A stretch of 64,000 bases of DNA, taken from contig OZ240665.1 in assembly GCA_965198565.1 (NCBI GenBank), positions 2,170,001-2,234,000 on the forward strand, given 5' to 3'. The notes below the pieces were generated by a model. It was not told the DNA's origin and did not search any database. It was given only the letters and a program-made list of their open reading frames with translations. Numbering within the stretch: position 1 is the first letter of the stretch; each line of letters starts with the position of its first letter. Position numbers and translations under genes: made by a program. Below, in pieces: positions 36,882 through 45,586 of the stretch. The stretch comes from LMUY01 sp965198565 (lineage in GTDB: Bacteria; Pseudomonadota; Alphaproteobacteria; Acetobacterales; Acetobacteraceae).

Positions 36882-37337
36882 TTACCCCGACCACTGCGCC
36901 AGCGACGCCAGCACCGTCACCACCAGCGCCAGCCCCAAATTCACCGAGACCAAGCGCCGGATCGCCGCCAGCCCGTCCGCACTCGGCGCCACCCGAAACC
37001 GCCGCCACGGACCGAAAAACATCACGACGAAAACCACCGCCATCACCAGGCCCAGCGCCTGCATGCCGTTCACCGCCCAGTTGAGCCCGGCAAAGCCGCC
37101 ATACACGCCGAACACCATCGCCCAGCCGGTGATCAGCACCAGCGGCATGGCATGCCACACCACCAGAAAGAACCGCTTCAACGTCAACCCGTGCAGCGCC
37201 AACTGGTCGCTGGCCGGCAGCGCGCCCAGGTTGGGTCGCACGACGAGCAGCGCATACGCCATCCCGCCCGTCCATGCCGCCATGGCAAGGATATGCACCG
37301 CGAGCACCAAGCCCCAAACCGTCACAGTGTCCCCCAT
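36882..37337 (-). CDS. Four-helix membrane protein, CopD-like
   Basis: The protein has 151 residues from the ATG at 37337. Four hydrophobic spans are visible: VWGLVLAVHILAMAAWTGGMAY, FFLVVWHAMPLVLITGWAMVF, MQALGLVMAVVFVVMFFG and VNLGLALVVTVLASLAQW. The histidines in AVHILAMAAWTGG and VVWHAMP resemble those of CopD/cytochrome b561-like families. It may be a copper- or heme-related inner-membrane protein. It diverges from the chromate transporter pair. Confidence 0.6.
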   Translation of the reverse strand: MGDTVTVWGLVLAVHILAMAAWTGGMAYALLVVRPNLGALPASDQLALHGLTLKRFFLVVWHAMPLVLITGWAMVFGVYGGFAGLNWAVNGMQALGLVMAVVFVVMFFGPWRRFRVAPSADGLAAIRRLVSVNLGLALVVTVLASLAQWSG

Positions 37338-37444
37338 GCGCTGCCGCCCCGACGGTATGGCCGCACCACCGCATCGCAGCAAGCCGCCAGCGCTTGCCTC
37401 TGCCGCGGTTCTGCTGCGCAATCGCCCCGAAGCGGAGGGAAGCG

Positions 37445-38059
37445 ATGGATGACGAACGTCCGACCGACACGCCAGCGGGCGATCTCACTCTCGAGTCAGC
37501 GCTCGGCCGCCGCGCGCCCGCACCCGGCGTCGGCGAACTGGCCAGCGTGTTCGGCCGCATCGGCCTGACCAGCTTCGGCGGCAACCTGTCCGGCTGGATG
37601 CTGCGGGAGGTGGTGCAACGCCGCGGCTGGCTCGGCGAGGAGGAGTTCCTGTCCGGGCTGGCCCTCGCCCAAGCCTTCCCCGGCGTGAACGTGGTCAACC
37701 TCGCCATCTGGATCGGCTTCCGCCTGCGCGGCAGCTTCGGCGCTTTCGCGGGCGCTTGCGGCATCATCATCCCGCCGGCCTTCCTGGTGGTGGCGATCGC
37801 GGCGGGCTTCCACGCCCTCTCCGCCTACCCGGTCACGCATTGGGTGCTCGACGGCATGGGCGCCGTGGCCGTCGGCCTCTCCGTGCAAGTGGGCCTGGTC
37901 GCCGGGCGACGCGCGGCCGCCAAGGGAGCCTGGCCGATCGCCATCATGGTGGCGGCCTTCGTCGCCGTCGGCCTGCTGCACCTCTCGCTGCCGCTGGTCG
38001 TGCTCGTGCTCGGCCCGCTGGGCGTGGCGCTGGCCTATCGGGACCTGCGCCATGCGTAG
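37445..38059 (+). CDS. chrA: Chromate transporter, N-terminal-type subunit
   Basis: The protein has 204 residues. The CHR domain is clear: FGRIGLTSFGGNLSGWMLREVV, EEEFLSGLALAQAFPGVNVVNLAIWIG. It is a half-size (short-chain) CHR protein; its 3' end overlaps the second half-size gene by eight bases. Such pairs act together to export chromate or a related anion across the inner membrane. Confidence 0.88.
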   Translation: MDDERPTDTPAGDLTLESALGRRAPAPGVGELASVFGRIGLTSFGGNLSGWMLREVVQRRGWLGEEEFLSGLALAQAFPGVNVVNLAIWIGFRLRGSFGAFAGACGIIIPPAFLVVAIAAGFHALSAYPVTHWVLDGMGAVAVGLSVQVGLVAGRRAAAKGAWPIAIMVAAFVAVGLLHLSLPLVVLVLGPLGVALAYRDLRHA

Positions 38060-38588
38060 CGCGCTGCTCTCGCTGGCGGTGCTGTTCGTGCCGCTCTCCC
38101 TGCTGTCCGTGGGCGGCGGCCCGCCGATCCTGGCGCAACTCCATCAGGACGTGGTGATCACCCACCCCTGGCTGAGCGAGCAGCAGTTCGTCGACGCCTT
38201 CGCCATCTCCCGCATGGCGCCGGGCCCGGGAACGATCCTGGTCACGCTGATCGGCTGGCAGGTGGCCGGGTTCTGGGGCGCGCTGGTCGCCTCCCTCGCC
38301 ATCTTCGTGCCCTCGTCGCTGCTGGTCTACGCCCTGGCCCGGCTCTGGGCGCGCTATCGCGGCGCCAAGTGGCAGCGCGCCCTGGAAGCCGGCCTGCGCC
38401 CGATCGCGGCCGGCATGATCCTCGCCTCCAGCCTGGTGCTGGTCCAAGCGCTGGACGGCGGCTGGCCCGCCCGCCTCATCGCGCTCGCCGCCACCGCCTT
38501 GCTGATGACCACCCGCATGAACCCCTTGCTGCTGATGTCGTTGGGCGCCGTGGTGTTCATCGCATGGCGCGGGGTGGTGGGGGCATGA
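38052..38588 (+). CDS. chrA: Chromate transporter, C-terminal-type subunit
   Basis: The protein has 178 residues. FVPLSLLSVGGGPPILAQLHQDVV and EQQFVDAFAISRMAPGPGTILVTLIGW repeat the CHR pattern of the preceding gene, with inverted topology expected. It is the second half of a short-chain chromate transporter pair. The stop overlaps the next ATG (ATGA). Confidence 0.88.
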   Translation: MRSALLSLAVLFVPLSLLSVGGGPPILAQLHQDVVITHPWLSEQQFVDAFAISRMAPGPGTILVTLIGWQVAGFWGALVASLAIFVPSSLLVYALARLWARYRGAKWQRALEAGLRPIAAGMILASSLVLVQALDGGWPARLIALAATALLMTTRMNPLLLMSLGAVVFIAWRGVVGA

Positions 38589-40078
38589 ACGAGCTGCTGA
38601 CGCCTGCGGAAATGGCCCGCGCCGACGCCGCCGCGATCGCTGCCGGCACCCCAGGCATTACCCTCATGGAGCGCGCCGGCTGGGCCGTGGCCCGCGCGGC
38701 CCGGCGCATCGGCCCCCGCCGCACCCTCGTGCTCTGCGGACCCGGCGGCAATGGCGGCGACGGTTACGTCGCGGCAAGCTGGCTTGCGGCATGGGGCTGG
38801 CCGGTGCGCCTCGCCGCCACCGCCCCGCCCCGCCCCGGCAGCGACGCCGCCCTCGCCGCGTCCTCCTGGTCCGGCCCCCAAGCGCCCTTCACCCCCGCCG
38901 AGGCCGCCCGCGCCGACCTGGTGATCGACGCCGTGTTCGGCGCCGGCCTGACCCGCGAGGTCGACGGCCTGGTCGCGGATACCCTCGCCGCCGCCCGCCG
39001 CATCCTGGCCATCGACGTCCCGAGCGGCATCGACGGTGCCACCGGCGCCCCCCGCGGCCGCGCGTCCCCGGCCGAGTGCACGGTCACCTTCTTCCGCCAT
39101 AAGCCGGGCCACTGGCTGCTGCCCGGCCGCGATCTCTGCGGCGAACTCATCCTCGCCGACATCGGCATCCCGGCCGCCGTGCTGCCCGCCATCGCGCCGC
39201 AATGCTGGCGCAACGACCCGGCGCTCTGGCCCCTGCCGGACCTGCCCGCCTCCACCCACAAATATTCCCGCGGCACTGTCACCGTGCTCGGCGGCGACAG
39301 CATGACCGGCGCCGCCCAGCTCTCGGCCGCCGCCGCGCGGCACGGCGGCGCGGGCATGGTCACCATCGCCGCCGGGTCCGCGGCCCCGCGCTACAGCCAC
39401 GTCCCGGCCGGGCTGATCGTGAACGCCGGGCCGCTGCAATCCCTGCTGGACGACCCGCGCCGCACCACCTGGGTGTGCGGCCCTGGCCTGGGGCTCGAGG
39501 CCGCCCGCGCCAGCCTGCCCCAACTGCTCGCTGCCCGCCGCCAGGTGGTGGCCGACGCCGACGCGCTGGGCGCCCACGCCGGCCATCCCGACGCGCTGCG
39601 CGGCACCGCCGTCCTGACCCCGCACGAGGGCGAGTTCACCAAGCTGTTCGGCCCACCCGGCCCCGACCGCCTCGCCGCCACCCGTGCGGCCGCGGCGCGC
39701 GTTGGCGCGGTGGTGCTGCTGAAGGGCTCGGACACGGTGATCGCCGCCCCCGATGGCCGCGCCGCCATCAACGCCACCGGCACCCCCGCGCTGGCCACCG
39801 CCGGCTCCGGCGATGTGCTCTCCGGCCTGATCGCGGCCCTGCTCTCGGGCGGAATGCAGCCGTGGCAGGCCGCTTGCGCCGGCGCCTGGCTGCACGGCCG
39901 CGCTGGGCAGGCGCTCGGGCTCGGCCTGGTTGCCGAGGATTTGCCCGCCGCCATCGCCACCGTGCTTCGTGAAACCCTTGCACAGGAGGCATTGCGCGGG
40001 AAAACGCCCCAGGCCCCCTTCGCCCGTGCCGCCTTCCTGTTTACAAACTCTCCGCCGCTGGAGAACAGTACGTCATGA
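38585..40078 (+). CDS. nnr: Bifunctional NAD(P)H-hydrate epimerase/dehydratase
   Basis: The protein has 497 residues from the ATG overlapping the chromate gene. The N-terminal YjeF epimerase domain has MERAGWAVARAA, LCGPGGNGGDGYVAA and AIDVPSGIDGATG. The C-terminal ribokinase-like dehydratase domain has HKYSRGTVTVLGG, TPHEGEFTKLF, VLLKGSDTVIA and ATAGSGDVLSGLIAALL. It repairs hydrated NADH and NADPH in the cytoplasm, using ADP or ATP in the dehydratase step. The stop overlaps the malonyl-CoA decarboxylase start. Confidence 0.93.
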   Translation: MNELLTPAEMARADAAAIAAGTPGITLMERAGWAVARAARRIGPRRTLVLCGPGGNGGDGYVAASWLAAWGWPVRLAATAPPRPGSDAALAASSWSGPQAPFTPAEAARADLVIDAVFGAGLTREVDGLVADTLAAARRILAIDVPSGIDGATGAPRGRASPAECTVTFFRHKPGHWLLPGRDLCGELILADIGIPAAVLPAIAPQCWRNDPALWPLPDLPASTHKYSRGTVTVLGGDSMTGAAQLSAAAARHGGAGMVTIAAGSAAPRYSHVPAGLIVNAGPLQSLLDDPRRTTWVCGPGLGLEAARASLPQLLAARRQVVADADALGAHAGHPDALRGTAVLTPHEGEFTKLFGPPGPDRLAATRAAAARVGAVVLLKGSDTVIAAPDGRAAINATGTPALATAGSGDVLSGLIAALLSGGMQPWQAACAGAWLHGRAGQALGLGLVAEDLPAAIATVLRETLAQEALRGKTPQAPFARAAFLFTNSPPLENSTS

Positions 40079-41475
40079 GTGAGACCACCGCACCAATTGG
40101 CCTGTTCGACCGCGCCATCCGCCGCCTGACCGGTGTCTGGCGCGACATGGCGGCCGGCGTGACCGTCGAGGGCGACCAGAGCTTCGCCGCCCAGATGCGC
40201 GCCTGCCTGGAGGGTCGCGGCGGCGACGTCAGCGCCCGCAACCGCGCCGCCAAGCTCGCCCAGGCCTACCTGCTGCTGGACGAGGCCGGCCGCACCGCCT
40301 TCCTGCGCACCCTGGCCGAGTTCGACTCCGACCCGGCCAAGCTCGCCGTCCGTTACGAGCGCCTGCAAACCGCCAAGGACCCCGCCGAGCGCGCCACCGC
40401 CACCGCCGCCCTGCGCCGCGCGCTCGAGCCCCCCCGGGTGCGGCTGCTGACCCAGTTCACCACCATTCCCGACGGCATGAAGTTCCTGGTGGACCTGCGC
40501 GCCACCCTGCTCGACCGCCTCAAGGGCGACCCCTACCTCACCGCGCTCGACAGCGACCTCAAGGCCCTGCTCGCCAACTGGTTCGACATCGGCTTTCTCG
40601 AGCTGCAGCGCATCGACTGGCACAGCCCCGCCGTGCTGCTCGAGCGCCTGGTGGGCTACGAGGCGGTGCACGAAATCCGCTCCTGGTCGGACCTCAAGAA
40701 CCGCCTCGACAGTGACCGCCGCTGCTACGCGCTGTTCCATCCCCGCATGCCGGCCGAGCCGCTGATCTTCGTCGAGGTCGCCCTGGTCCGTGGTCTCGCC
40801 GGCAGCGTGCAGCGCCTACTGGACAAGAAGGCCCCGCTGCTCGACCCCAAGGAGGCCGACACCGCGATCTTCTACTCGATCAGCAACTGCCAGCGCGGCT
40901 TGGCCGGGATCAGCTTCGGCAACTACTTGATTAAGCGCGTGGTTGGCTTGCTCGAGTCCGAATACCGCACCCTCAAGACCTTTGCCACGCTGTCCCCCAT
41001 CCCCACCTTCCGCACCTGGCTGGACGGCAAGTTGAAGGCCGATGACGCCAACCTGATCTCCCCGGAGGAGAGCACCGCCCTTTTGGCCATCGCCGCCGAC
41101 CCAAAACCCGCCACCGGCACTGCCGCCTTGGCTGCCTTGCTCGCCCGCCGCGGTTGGGCGCGCGACGCGGCCGTGGTCAAGGCGCTGGAGCCGGTGCTGG
41201 TTCGCCTGGCCGCTCGCTACCTGCTGACGGAATCGCGGGGCGACAAGCGCGCCGCCGACCCGGTGGCGCATTTCCACCTCGGCAACGGCGCCCGCCTCGA
41301 GCGCGTCATCATGGGCGCCGACACCTCGGAGAAGGGCATCAAGGAGAGTGCCACCTTGATGGTGAACTACCTCTACGACCCGGCGAAGATCGAGGACTAC
41401 CACGAGGAATACGCCGGCGAGGGCAAGCGCAACGCCACCACCGCCGTGCGCAAGCTGTCCAAGGGTTGGGCGTGA
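40075..41475 (+). CDS. Malonyl-CoA decarboxylase
   Basis: The protein has 466 residues. The helical N-terminal domain (MRACLEGRGGDVSARNRAAKLA) and the acetyltransferase-fold C-terminal domain (RCYALFHPRMPAEPLIFVEVAL; FYSISNCQRGLAGISFGNYLIKRV; HFHLGNGARLERV) match bacterial malonyl-CoA decarboxylase, which converts malonyl-CoA to acetyl-CoA and CO2. The conserved Ser and His of the family are in SISNCQ and HFHLGNG. It is the last gene of a four-gene overlapping cluster with the chromate and NAD(P)HX genes. Confidence 0.92.
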   Translation: MSETTAPIGLFDRAIRRLTGVWRDMAAGVTVEGDQSFAAQMRACLEGRGGDVSARNRAAKLAQAYLLLDEAGRTAFLRTLAEFDSDPAKLAVRYERLQTAKDPAERATATAALRRALEPPRVRLLTQFTTIPDGMKFLVDLRATLLDRLKGDPYLTALDSDLKALLANWFDIGFLELQRIDWHSPAVLLERLVGYEAVHEIRSWSDLKNRLDSDRRCYALFHPRMPAEPLIFVEVALVRGLAGSVQRLLDKKAPLLDPKEADTAIFYSISNCQRGLAGISFGNYLIKRVVGLLESEYRTLKTFATLSPIPTFRTWLDGKLKADDANLISPEESTALLAIAADPKPATGTAALAALLARRGWARDAAVVKALEPVLVRLAARYLLTESRGDKRAADPVAHFHLGNGARLERVIMGADTSEKGIKESATLMVNYLYDPAKIEDYHEEYAGEGKRNATTAVRKLSKGWA

Positions 41476-41579
41476 TGGGGCCCCGGGCGCAATGCTTGCT
41501 TCACTCTCGATGCAGTTTTGCAATGACAAGCTAGCGATCTCATGCTGCTTTAACGAGGCGTTATCTTTGGACTGCCAGC

Positions 41580-41858
41580 ATGGATGGTAAGAAGATTGAC
41601 CGGACGAGGGCTCACGAGCCTCACCCGCCGCCGCGCAGCCTTCCTGGCTTTCCGAATGCGGTGCTGACCAAGCCGAAGGCAGAAGCTGGCAAGAAGCCCC
41701 GCCCGCGCTGGAAAGAGAAGGACGGCACGTTTTACGAGTTTGATCGAAGACATGGTACGGTCGAGAAATACGACCCGCGCGGCAAACACCAAGCCGAATT
41801 CACGATTGACGGCAACCCGACCAAGCCACCCAATCCAGATTACAAGGCGATCCCATGA
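41580..41858 (+). CDS. Stand-alone colicin-E3-type ribosome-inactivating RNase
   Basis: The protein has 92 residues. The segment RWKEKDGTFYEFDRRHGTVE followed by YDPRGKHQAEF aligns with the C-terminal cytotoxic domain of colicin E3 (WDSQHGELE...GQHLGSFD). All three catalytic positions (Asp, His three residues on, Glu seven residues on) are kept in FDRRHGTVE. Colicin E3 cuts 16S rRNA at A1493. No receptor-binding or translocation domain and no signal peptide is present, only a Pro-rich leader with PHPPPRSLPGFP. The stop overlaps the following gene (ATGA), as in toxin-immunity pairs. Confidence 0.8.
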   Translation: MDGKKIDRTRAHEPHPPPRSLPGFPNAVLTKPKAEAGKKPRPRWKEKDGTFYEFDRRHGTVEKYDPRGKHQAEFTIDGNPTKPPNPDYKAIP

Positions 41859-42118
41859 GCGTGTTGCACTATCTGCTAGGCTATGAGGAAGTCGGTGACC
41901 GTCTCGTCTTCGAGACACCGATCCGGGAAGCCGTGGTCAGCGATTTGAAACGGGTGGTGGAGCCGTACGACGATGACCCCGAGCTTCTGGATGTCTACCA
42001 ACTCGATCGCGTGCAGCTCGGCCGCATCGAACGGCTCATCGGTGAAGCAATCCCAACGGAGGGGCGCTCCTTCTTCCTGCAGGCGTTCTCCGAGCCTCGT
42101 CTTACAGCGAAGGGCTAA
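41855..42118 (+). CDS. Probable immunity protein of the E3-type toxin
   Basis: The protein has 87 residues, very acidic in the middle (VEPYDDDPELLDVYQLD), which suits a protein that masks a basic RNase. It overlaps the toxin gene by four bases. The sequence (LDRVQLGRIERLIGEAI...GRSFFLQ) resembles small immunity-type families such as DUF7683 rather than the classic colicin E3 immunity protein. Function inferred from position and charge. Confidence 0.6.
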   Translation: MSVLHYLLGYEEVGDRLVFETPIREAVVSDLKRVVEPYDDDPELLDVYQLDRVQLGRIERLIGEAIPTEGRSFFLQAFSEPRLTAKG

Positions 42119-42202
42119 TCTCGGCAGTTGGCGGATCGCCGGCCCCCCGGCCAGCATCGGGACGCCAGCCGATTCGTGCCGCATCACGTCCAGGCGTGAA
42201 CG

Positions 42203-42343
42203 CTACTTGCTCTGCGCCTTTGCGCCAGGCTTGCGGGCGTCCCCTTGCGGCTTGAGGAACGTCTCCGGCGCCGGCGCGAGTTTCTTGTCCGCCTTCGGCT
42301 TCTTGAGTTCCCGGTTGCCGTGCTGCTTGTTGCCTTTACCCAT
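42203..42343 (-). CDS. Small basic conserved protein
   Basis: The protein has 46 residues from MGKGNKQHGNRELKKPKADK to QGDARKPGAKAQSK, Lys-rich and disordered. Short proteins with this MGKGNxxxGNRExKKPK start are common in proteobacteria and unassigned. The minus frame is open further upstream, but this ATG fits the family start. Confidence 0.6.
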   Translation of the reverse strand: MGKGNKQHGNRELKKPKADKKLAPAPETFLKPQGDARKPGAKAQSK

Positions 42344-42544
42344 GGTGGCGCACCTTGTCCGCGGGCGGCCCGCCGCATCGTCTGGCGGCCGCTCGGACAT
42401 CCAGGGTGTCAGAATTAAGCTCCGAGCGCCATTGCAATCGCGCAATGCTTGCGCCGGGCGAGCCAACGAGCGGTGGTGTCCGCCCGCGACTCGCTGTGAT
42501 GAGGTGCGCGGTCCCCATTCACCTGACGTCGCGGGGTGTCAGAA

Positions 42545-42591
42545 TGCCGGCGCACAGAATTGAACTGTGGACCTACTGATTACGAATCAGT
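42545..42591 (-). tRNA. tRNA-Thr(CGT) 3' fragment, likely attachment site
   Basis: The minus strand reads an anticodon arm (ACTGA-TTCGTAA-TCAGT, anticodon CGT), a variable AGGTC, a T-arm CACAG-TTCAATT-CTGTG and an acceptor 3' strand CGCCGGC plus A. The sequence 5' of the anticodon arm does not form a matching acceptor or D-arm. Only the 3' half of the tRNA is present, with the integrase gene on the side where the 5' half should be, as at the displaced end of an element that entered a tRNA gene. Confidence 0.65.
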
Positions 42592-42750
42592 TGGGCAAAG
42601 CCGCTGCTACAGCCATGTCCCGCTCATCAAACCATAACACATTGACATCCGACGCCGTTCTCATGCCACACTCTGACATAGGTTGACGCACGATGCCAAG
42701 CCGGACGATTTTAGCGCGGACACGGTGCGGACACGACAGGGCGGCTGATT

Positions 42751-44055
42751 ATGGCGGAAGAACTTGATCGGGATTACGTCATCGCGCTCGCGGCGCCCGA
42801 AACCGGAAACCGGATCATCTATGACAAAGAGGTGAGGGGCTTCGGTGTCCGCGTCACCAAGGCCGGCGCCAAGGCCTTCGTCCTGAATTATCGTGCCGCT
42901 GGCGTGGAGCGCCGCATCACCATCGGCAGCTTTCCAGATTGGAAGGTTGCCCAAGCGCGGGCGCGGGCCAAGGATCTGAAGCGGATCATCGACAATGGCG
43001 GCGACCCTATGGCCGATCGTCACGCGGACCGGGCTGCACCGACCGTAAACGACTTGGCTGACCGATTTGTGGACGAGCACCTGGCCAAGCGTCGGGCCAC
43101 CACCGTGACGGACTACAAGTCCATCCTGCGCCTCTACGTCCGCCCCCAGCTCGGAACCAAGCGCGTTACCGACGTCCGCCATGCCGACGTCGAGAAGCTG
43201 CACCGCACTATTGCCAAGACGGCACCCTACCGCGCGAACCGAACGGTGGCGGTTCTATCCAAGATGCTCTCCCTAGCGGTGAAGTGGGAGATGCGGGAGG
43301 ACAACCCGGCTCGAGGAATCGAGCGCGCGGCGGAGGAGCGGCGGGAGCGGTTTCTGTCTCCGGTCGAGATCGGCCGCCTGGCGGATGCCCTGTCGGCGCA
43401 CAAGGAAAAGGTCAGCGTCGACGCCATCCGGCTTCTGATGCTGACGGGCGCCCGGCGGGGCGAGACCTTGGCTGCCAAGTGGTCGGAGTTCGACCTGACC
43501 GCGGGCGTCTGGCTGAAGCCGTCGGCGCACACCAAGACAAAAAAGACGCACCGGGTGCCGCTTTCTGCCCCGGCGCTGCTGTTGCTCACCGAAATGCGAG
43601 CCCAAGCCGATAAGGAAATCAGGCGTGGTGGAACGGCGGAGCACCTGTTCCCCGGCCGGCCAGGCCATCCACTGACCGAGATCAAGCGGGTGTGGGCCTC
43701 GGTTTGCCGGGAGGCCGGCTTGTCGGTTCGGATCGAAAAGAAGACAGATGCAGGCAAGCCTGTGCTGGACGCGCGGGGGAAACCGGTGATGGTCTGGGAG
43801 TCCACCGTCCGCATCCACGACCTACGCCACACCTATGCGTCCATCCTTGCGAGCTCGGGATTGTCACTGCCGATCATCGGCGCCCTCCTGGGGCACACAC
43901 AGGCGTCGACCACGCAACGTTACGCTCACCTGATGGATGACCCACTGCGGGCTGCCACTGAGCGGGTGGGAGCGGTAATCACTGCGACAAACCGGACAGG
44001 TGGATGCGAAGAGGCGGCTAAGGGCGCCGGAGGCAATGGTGGAGACCGTCGATAA
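42751..44055 (+). CDS. int: P4-type tyrosine integrase
   Basis: The protein has 434 residues. The N-terminal DUF4102-type domain (VRGFGVRVTKAGAKAFVLNYR) is followed by a SAM-like core-binding domain and the catalytic domain: Arg in LTGARRGETLAAKWSEFD, HDLRHTYAS, LLGHTQASTTQRYAHL with the nucleophile Tyr. A ~20-residue insertion (KKTDAGKPVLDARGKP) sits before the HxxR box. It catalyses site-specific recombination, probably at the tRNA-Thr fragment 160 bases upstream. Confidence 0.93.
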   Translation: MAEELDRDYVIALAAPETGNRIIYDKEVRGFGVRVTKAGAKAFVLNYRAAGVERRITIGSFPDWKVAQARARAKDLKRIIDNGGDPMADRHADRAAPTVNDLADRFVDEHLAKRRATTVTDYKSILRLYVRPQLGTKRVTDVRHADVEKLHRTIAKTAPYRANRTVAVLSKMLSLAVKWEMREDNPARGIERAAEERRERFLSPVEIGRLADALSAHKEKVSVDAIRLLMLTGARRGETLAAKWSEFDLTAGVWLKPSAHTKTKKTHRVPLSAPALLLLTEMRAQADKEIRRGGTAEHLFPGRPGHPLTEIKRVWASVCREAGLSVRIEKKTDAGKPVLDARGKPVMVWESTVRIHDLRHTYASILASSGLSLPIIGALLGHTQASTTQRYAHLMDDPLRAATERVGAVITATNRTGGCEEAAKGAGGNGGDRR

Positions 44056-44740
44056 GAAGAAGCCGCTGGCCGCACTTTTCGCGAGACTGCGCCAGGAAAT
44101 GTCTGCCCGCGGAGAGGCGCCTTTATACGTAGCGCACCGCACGGGCGGACGCACCATCGTGCGACATGATCACACCGCCATGTTACACATTTTGCAAACC
44201 GATGACCGTATGGCCGCGGCTTGGAAGGCACTGCGTAAGTCCGTGAGCGATACCGAAGTTGTGCAGATACTTCGCAGTATCATGGATGTGCGGTGGCGAA
44301 GCGACCACAACCCCGAAATAGATACTATCAAGAGCGAACATAAAGAAAAATTTGACGGGCTCATATCTTCAGCAGATTTACTATTGAAATACATTAATGA
44401 AGAAGGTGCCCAAACTAAGAATTACTCCTCCTTCCGCGGAACAGATATTCCTGATCGGCTTGCAACGTCCTCGGAGGTGCTGTCGTTCCTCGGATGGTTT
44501 TTGCGCGAAATACAACGGGTTCAAGAAATCGCGCTAGTCGACCGTATGCCCGCGAGCCAAAAAAGGGATCGGGCCAACGCTTTCGCCGTACTTCTGTGCC
44601 GAGAGATGGTCAGGTTAGTTGGGCACCCTCACTATGAATTTGTGGCGACAGTTAAGGCGGTGATCTTTGGCGGCGAGATAACAGTTGAAGCCGTTCGGAA
44701 GATCTACGAGCGCGACAAGGGAATCGCGAGGTCAGCTTAG
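44036..44740 (+). CDS. Hypothetical protein next to the integrase
   Basis: The protein has 234 residues from the ATG at 44036, overlapping the integrase end by 20 bases. It is helical and charged; the second half (SLGW-like FLGWFLREIQRVQEIAL; LLCREMVRLVGHPHYEFVATVKAVIFGG) could bind DNA or protein but no family is recognised. Codon use from 44290 to 44420 is richer in A/T than its neighbours. Confidence 0.55.
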   Translation: MVETVDKKKPLAALFARLRQEMSARGEAPLYVAHRTGGRTIVRHDHTAMLHILQTDDRMAAAWKALRKSVSDTEVVQILRSIMDVRWRSDHNPEIDTIKSEHKEKFDGLISSADLLLKYINEEGAQTKNYSSFRGTDIPDRLATSSEVLSFLGWFLREIQRVQEIALVDRMPASQKRDRANAFAVLLCREMVRLVGHPHYEFVATVKAVIFGGEITVEAVRKIYERDKGIARSA

Positions 44741-44834
44741 GACGATTCTTGCTTTAGAAATCTGCAAAACCGTCCTCACTACCAACGATTGCCAAGGATC
44801 ACTCTGCGATGGACAGCCATCGACGGAGTAAGCC

Positions 44835-45080
44835 ATGTCCAGCATCGAACAACTAAGCACTCCCAAGGTTCTCGACGGGTTATTGGCCGAGGACCAGCTT
44901 CTCAAGGAACTAAACGTCAGCCAGCGAACCGCTCGGCGCCGCGAGGCAGAGGGAATGCCTTACATCCGCATAGGCATCAAGCGATACTATGATCCGACTG
45001 CGGTTCGCGTCTGGCTGATGGGGCGCCAGTCCAATCATGCCTCGCCGCGACGTGGACGTCCGTCCAAGCGCATCGCCTAA
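44835..45080 (+). CDS. Small helix-turn-helix protein (excisionase/AlpA-like)
   Basis: The protein has 81 residues. LAEDQLLKELNVSQRTARRREAEGMPYIRIG is a MerR/excisionase-type winged helix, followed by KRYYDPTAVRVWLMGR as in phage helix-turn-helix proteins that select the DNA wing residues from an R-I-G-K-R-Y strand. The tail is basic (ASPRRGRPSKRIA). It lies after int, where a recombination-direction or phage regulator is expected. Confidence 0.7.
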   Translation: MSSIEQLSTPKVLDGLLAEDQLLKELNVSQRTARRREAEGMPYIRIGIKRYYDPTAVRVWLMGRQSNHASPRRGRPSKRIA

Positions 45081-45090
45081 CCAACGAAAA

Positions 45091-45115
45091 CTGCCGACCC
45101 ATTTGGAGTCGGCAG
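45091..45115 (+). terminator. Hairpin after the HTH gene
   Basis: CTGCCGAC (45091-45098) and GTCGGCAG (45108-45115) pair around a nine-base loop, ten bases after the HTH stop. No T-run follows, so termination strength is doubtful. Confidence 0.45.
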
Positions 45116-45207
45116 CGTGTCCGCGTGTCGTTTTCCCGGCGACGCACTGGTTATGGTGGCATGCTGTTTGATCTTCAAGTGTGGGCGGCCAAAATTAGGC
45201 CAGACCT

Positions 45208-45543
45208 ATGACGCAATCACGCACTCGCAGCACCGATTTTCCATTCGACACAACGCGCAAAATCAATCCTTCCAGGTCGCACCAAGCATCAATCAAATCG
45301 CCCGAAACCGACGTCCGCTTAACCACCGACATTGCAGCAGATCCTAGCTCGTCTTCCGCCAAAGCTACCGAATACCTTGAAATTTGCCGAAATCGGTTTG
45401 GCTTACTGACCCGGTCCCAGCAGGATTTCATCAAAAGTTTGAGCCGCTACGCCGCCGGCAAACCTAATCCGCAGTTCACCCCGCGGCAAATCGCGGTTCT
45501 CCGCGATATTGCGCGCCAGGCCAAAGCGTCATGCGCGATCTGA
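45208..45543 (+). CDS. Hypothetical phage-island protein
   Basis: The protein has 111 residues. The N-terminal half is disordered and Ser/Thr-rich. The C-terminal half (FGLLTRSQQDFIKSLSRYAAG; FTPRQIAVLRDIARQAK) forms two amphipathic helices as in small replication-accessory proteins of integrated elements. It lies directly before the primase gene. Function unknown. Confidence 0.5.
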   Translation: MTQSRTRSTDFPFDTTRKINPSRSHQASIKSPETDVRLTTDIAADPSSSSAKATEYLEICRNRFGLLTRSQQDFIKSLSRYAAGKPNPQFTPRQIAVLRDIARQAKASCAI

Positions 45544-45586
45544 TTGGTTGCGGTCTGACCGGCGGCATTGTCAGGGCTTCTTCAGC

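Noticed and set aside
42545..42627. Complete tRNA gene
   Set aside because: The 5' part does not pair with the CGCCGGC acceptor strand and has no proper D-arm, so only the 3' half is supported.
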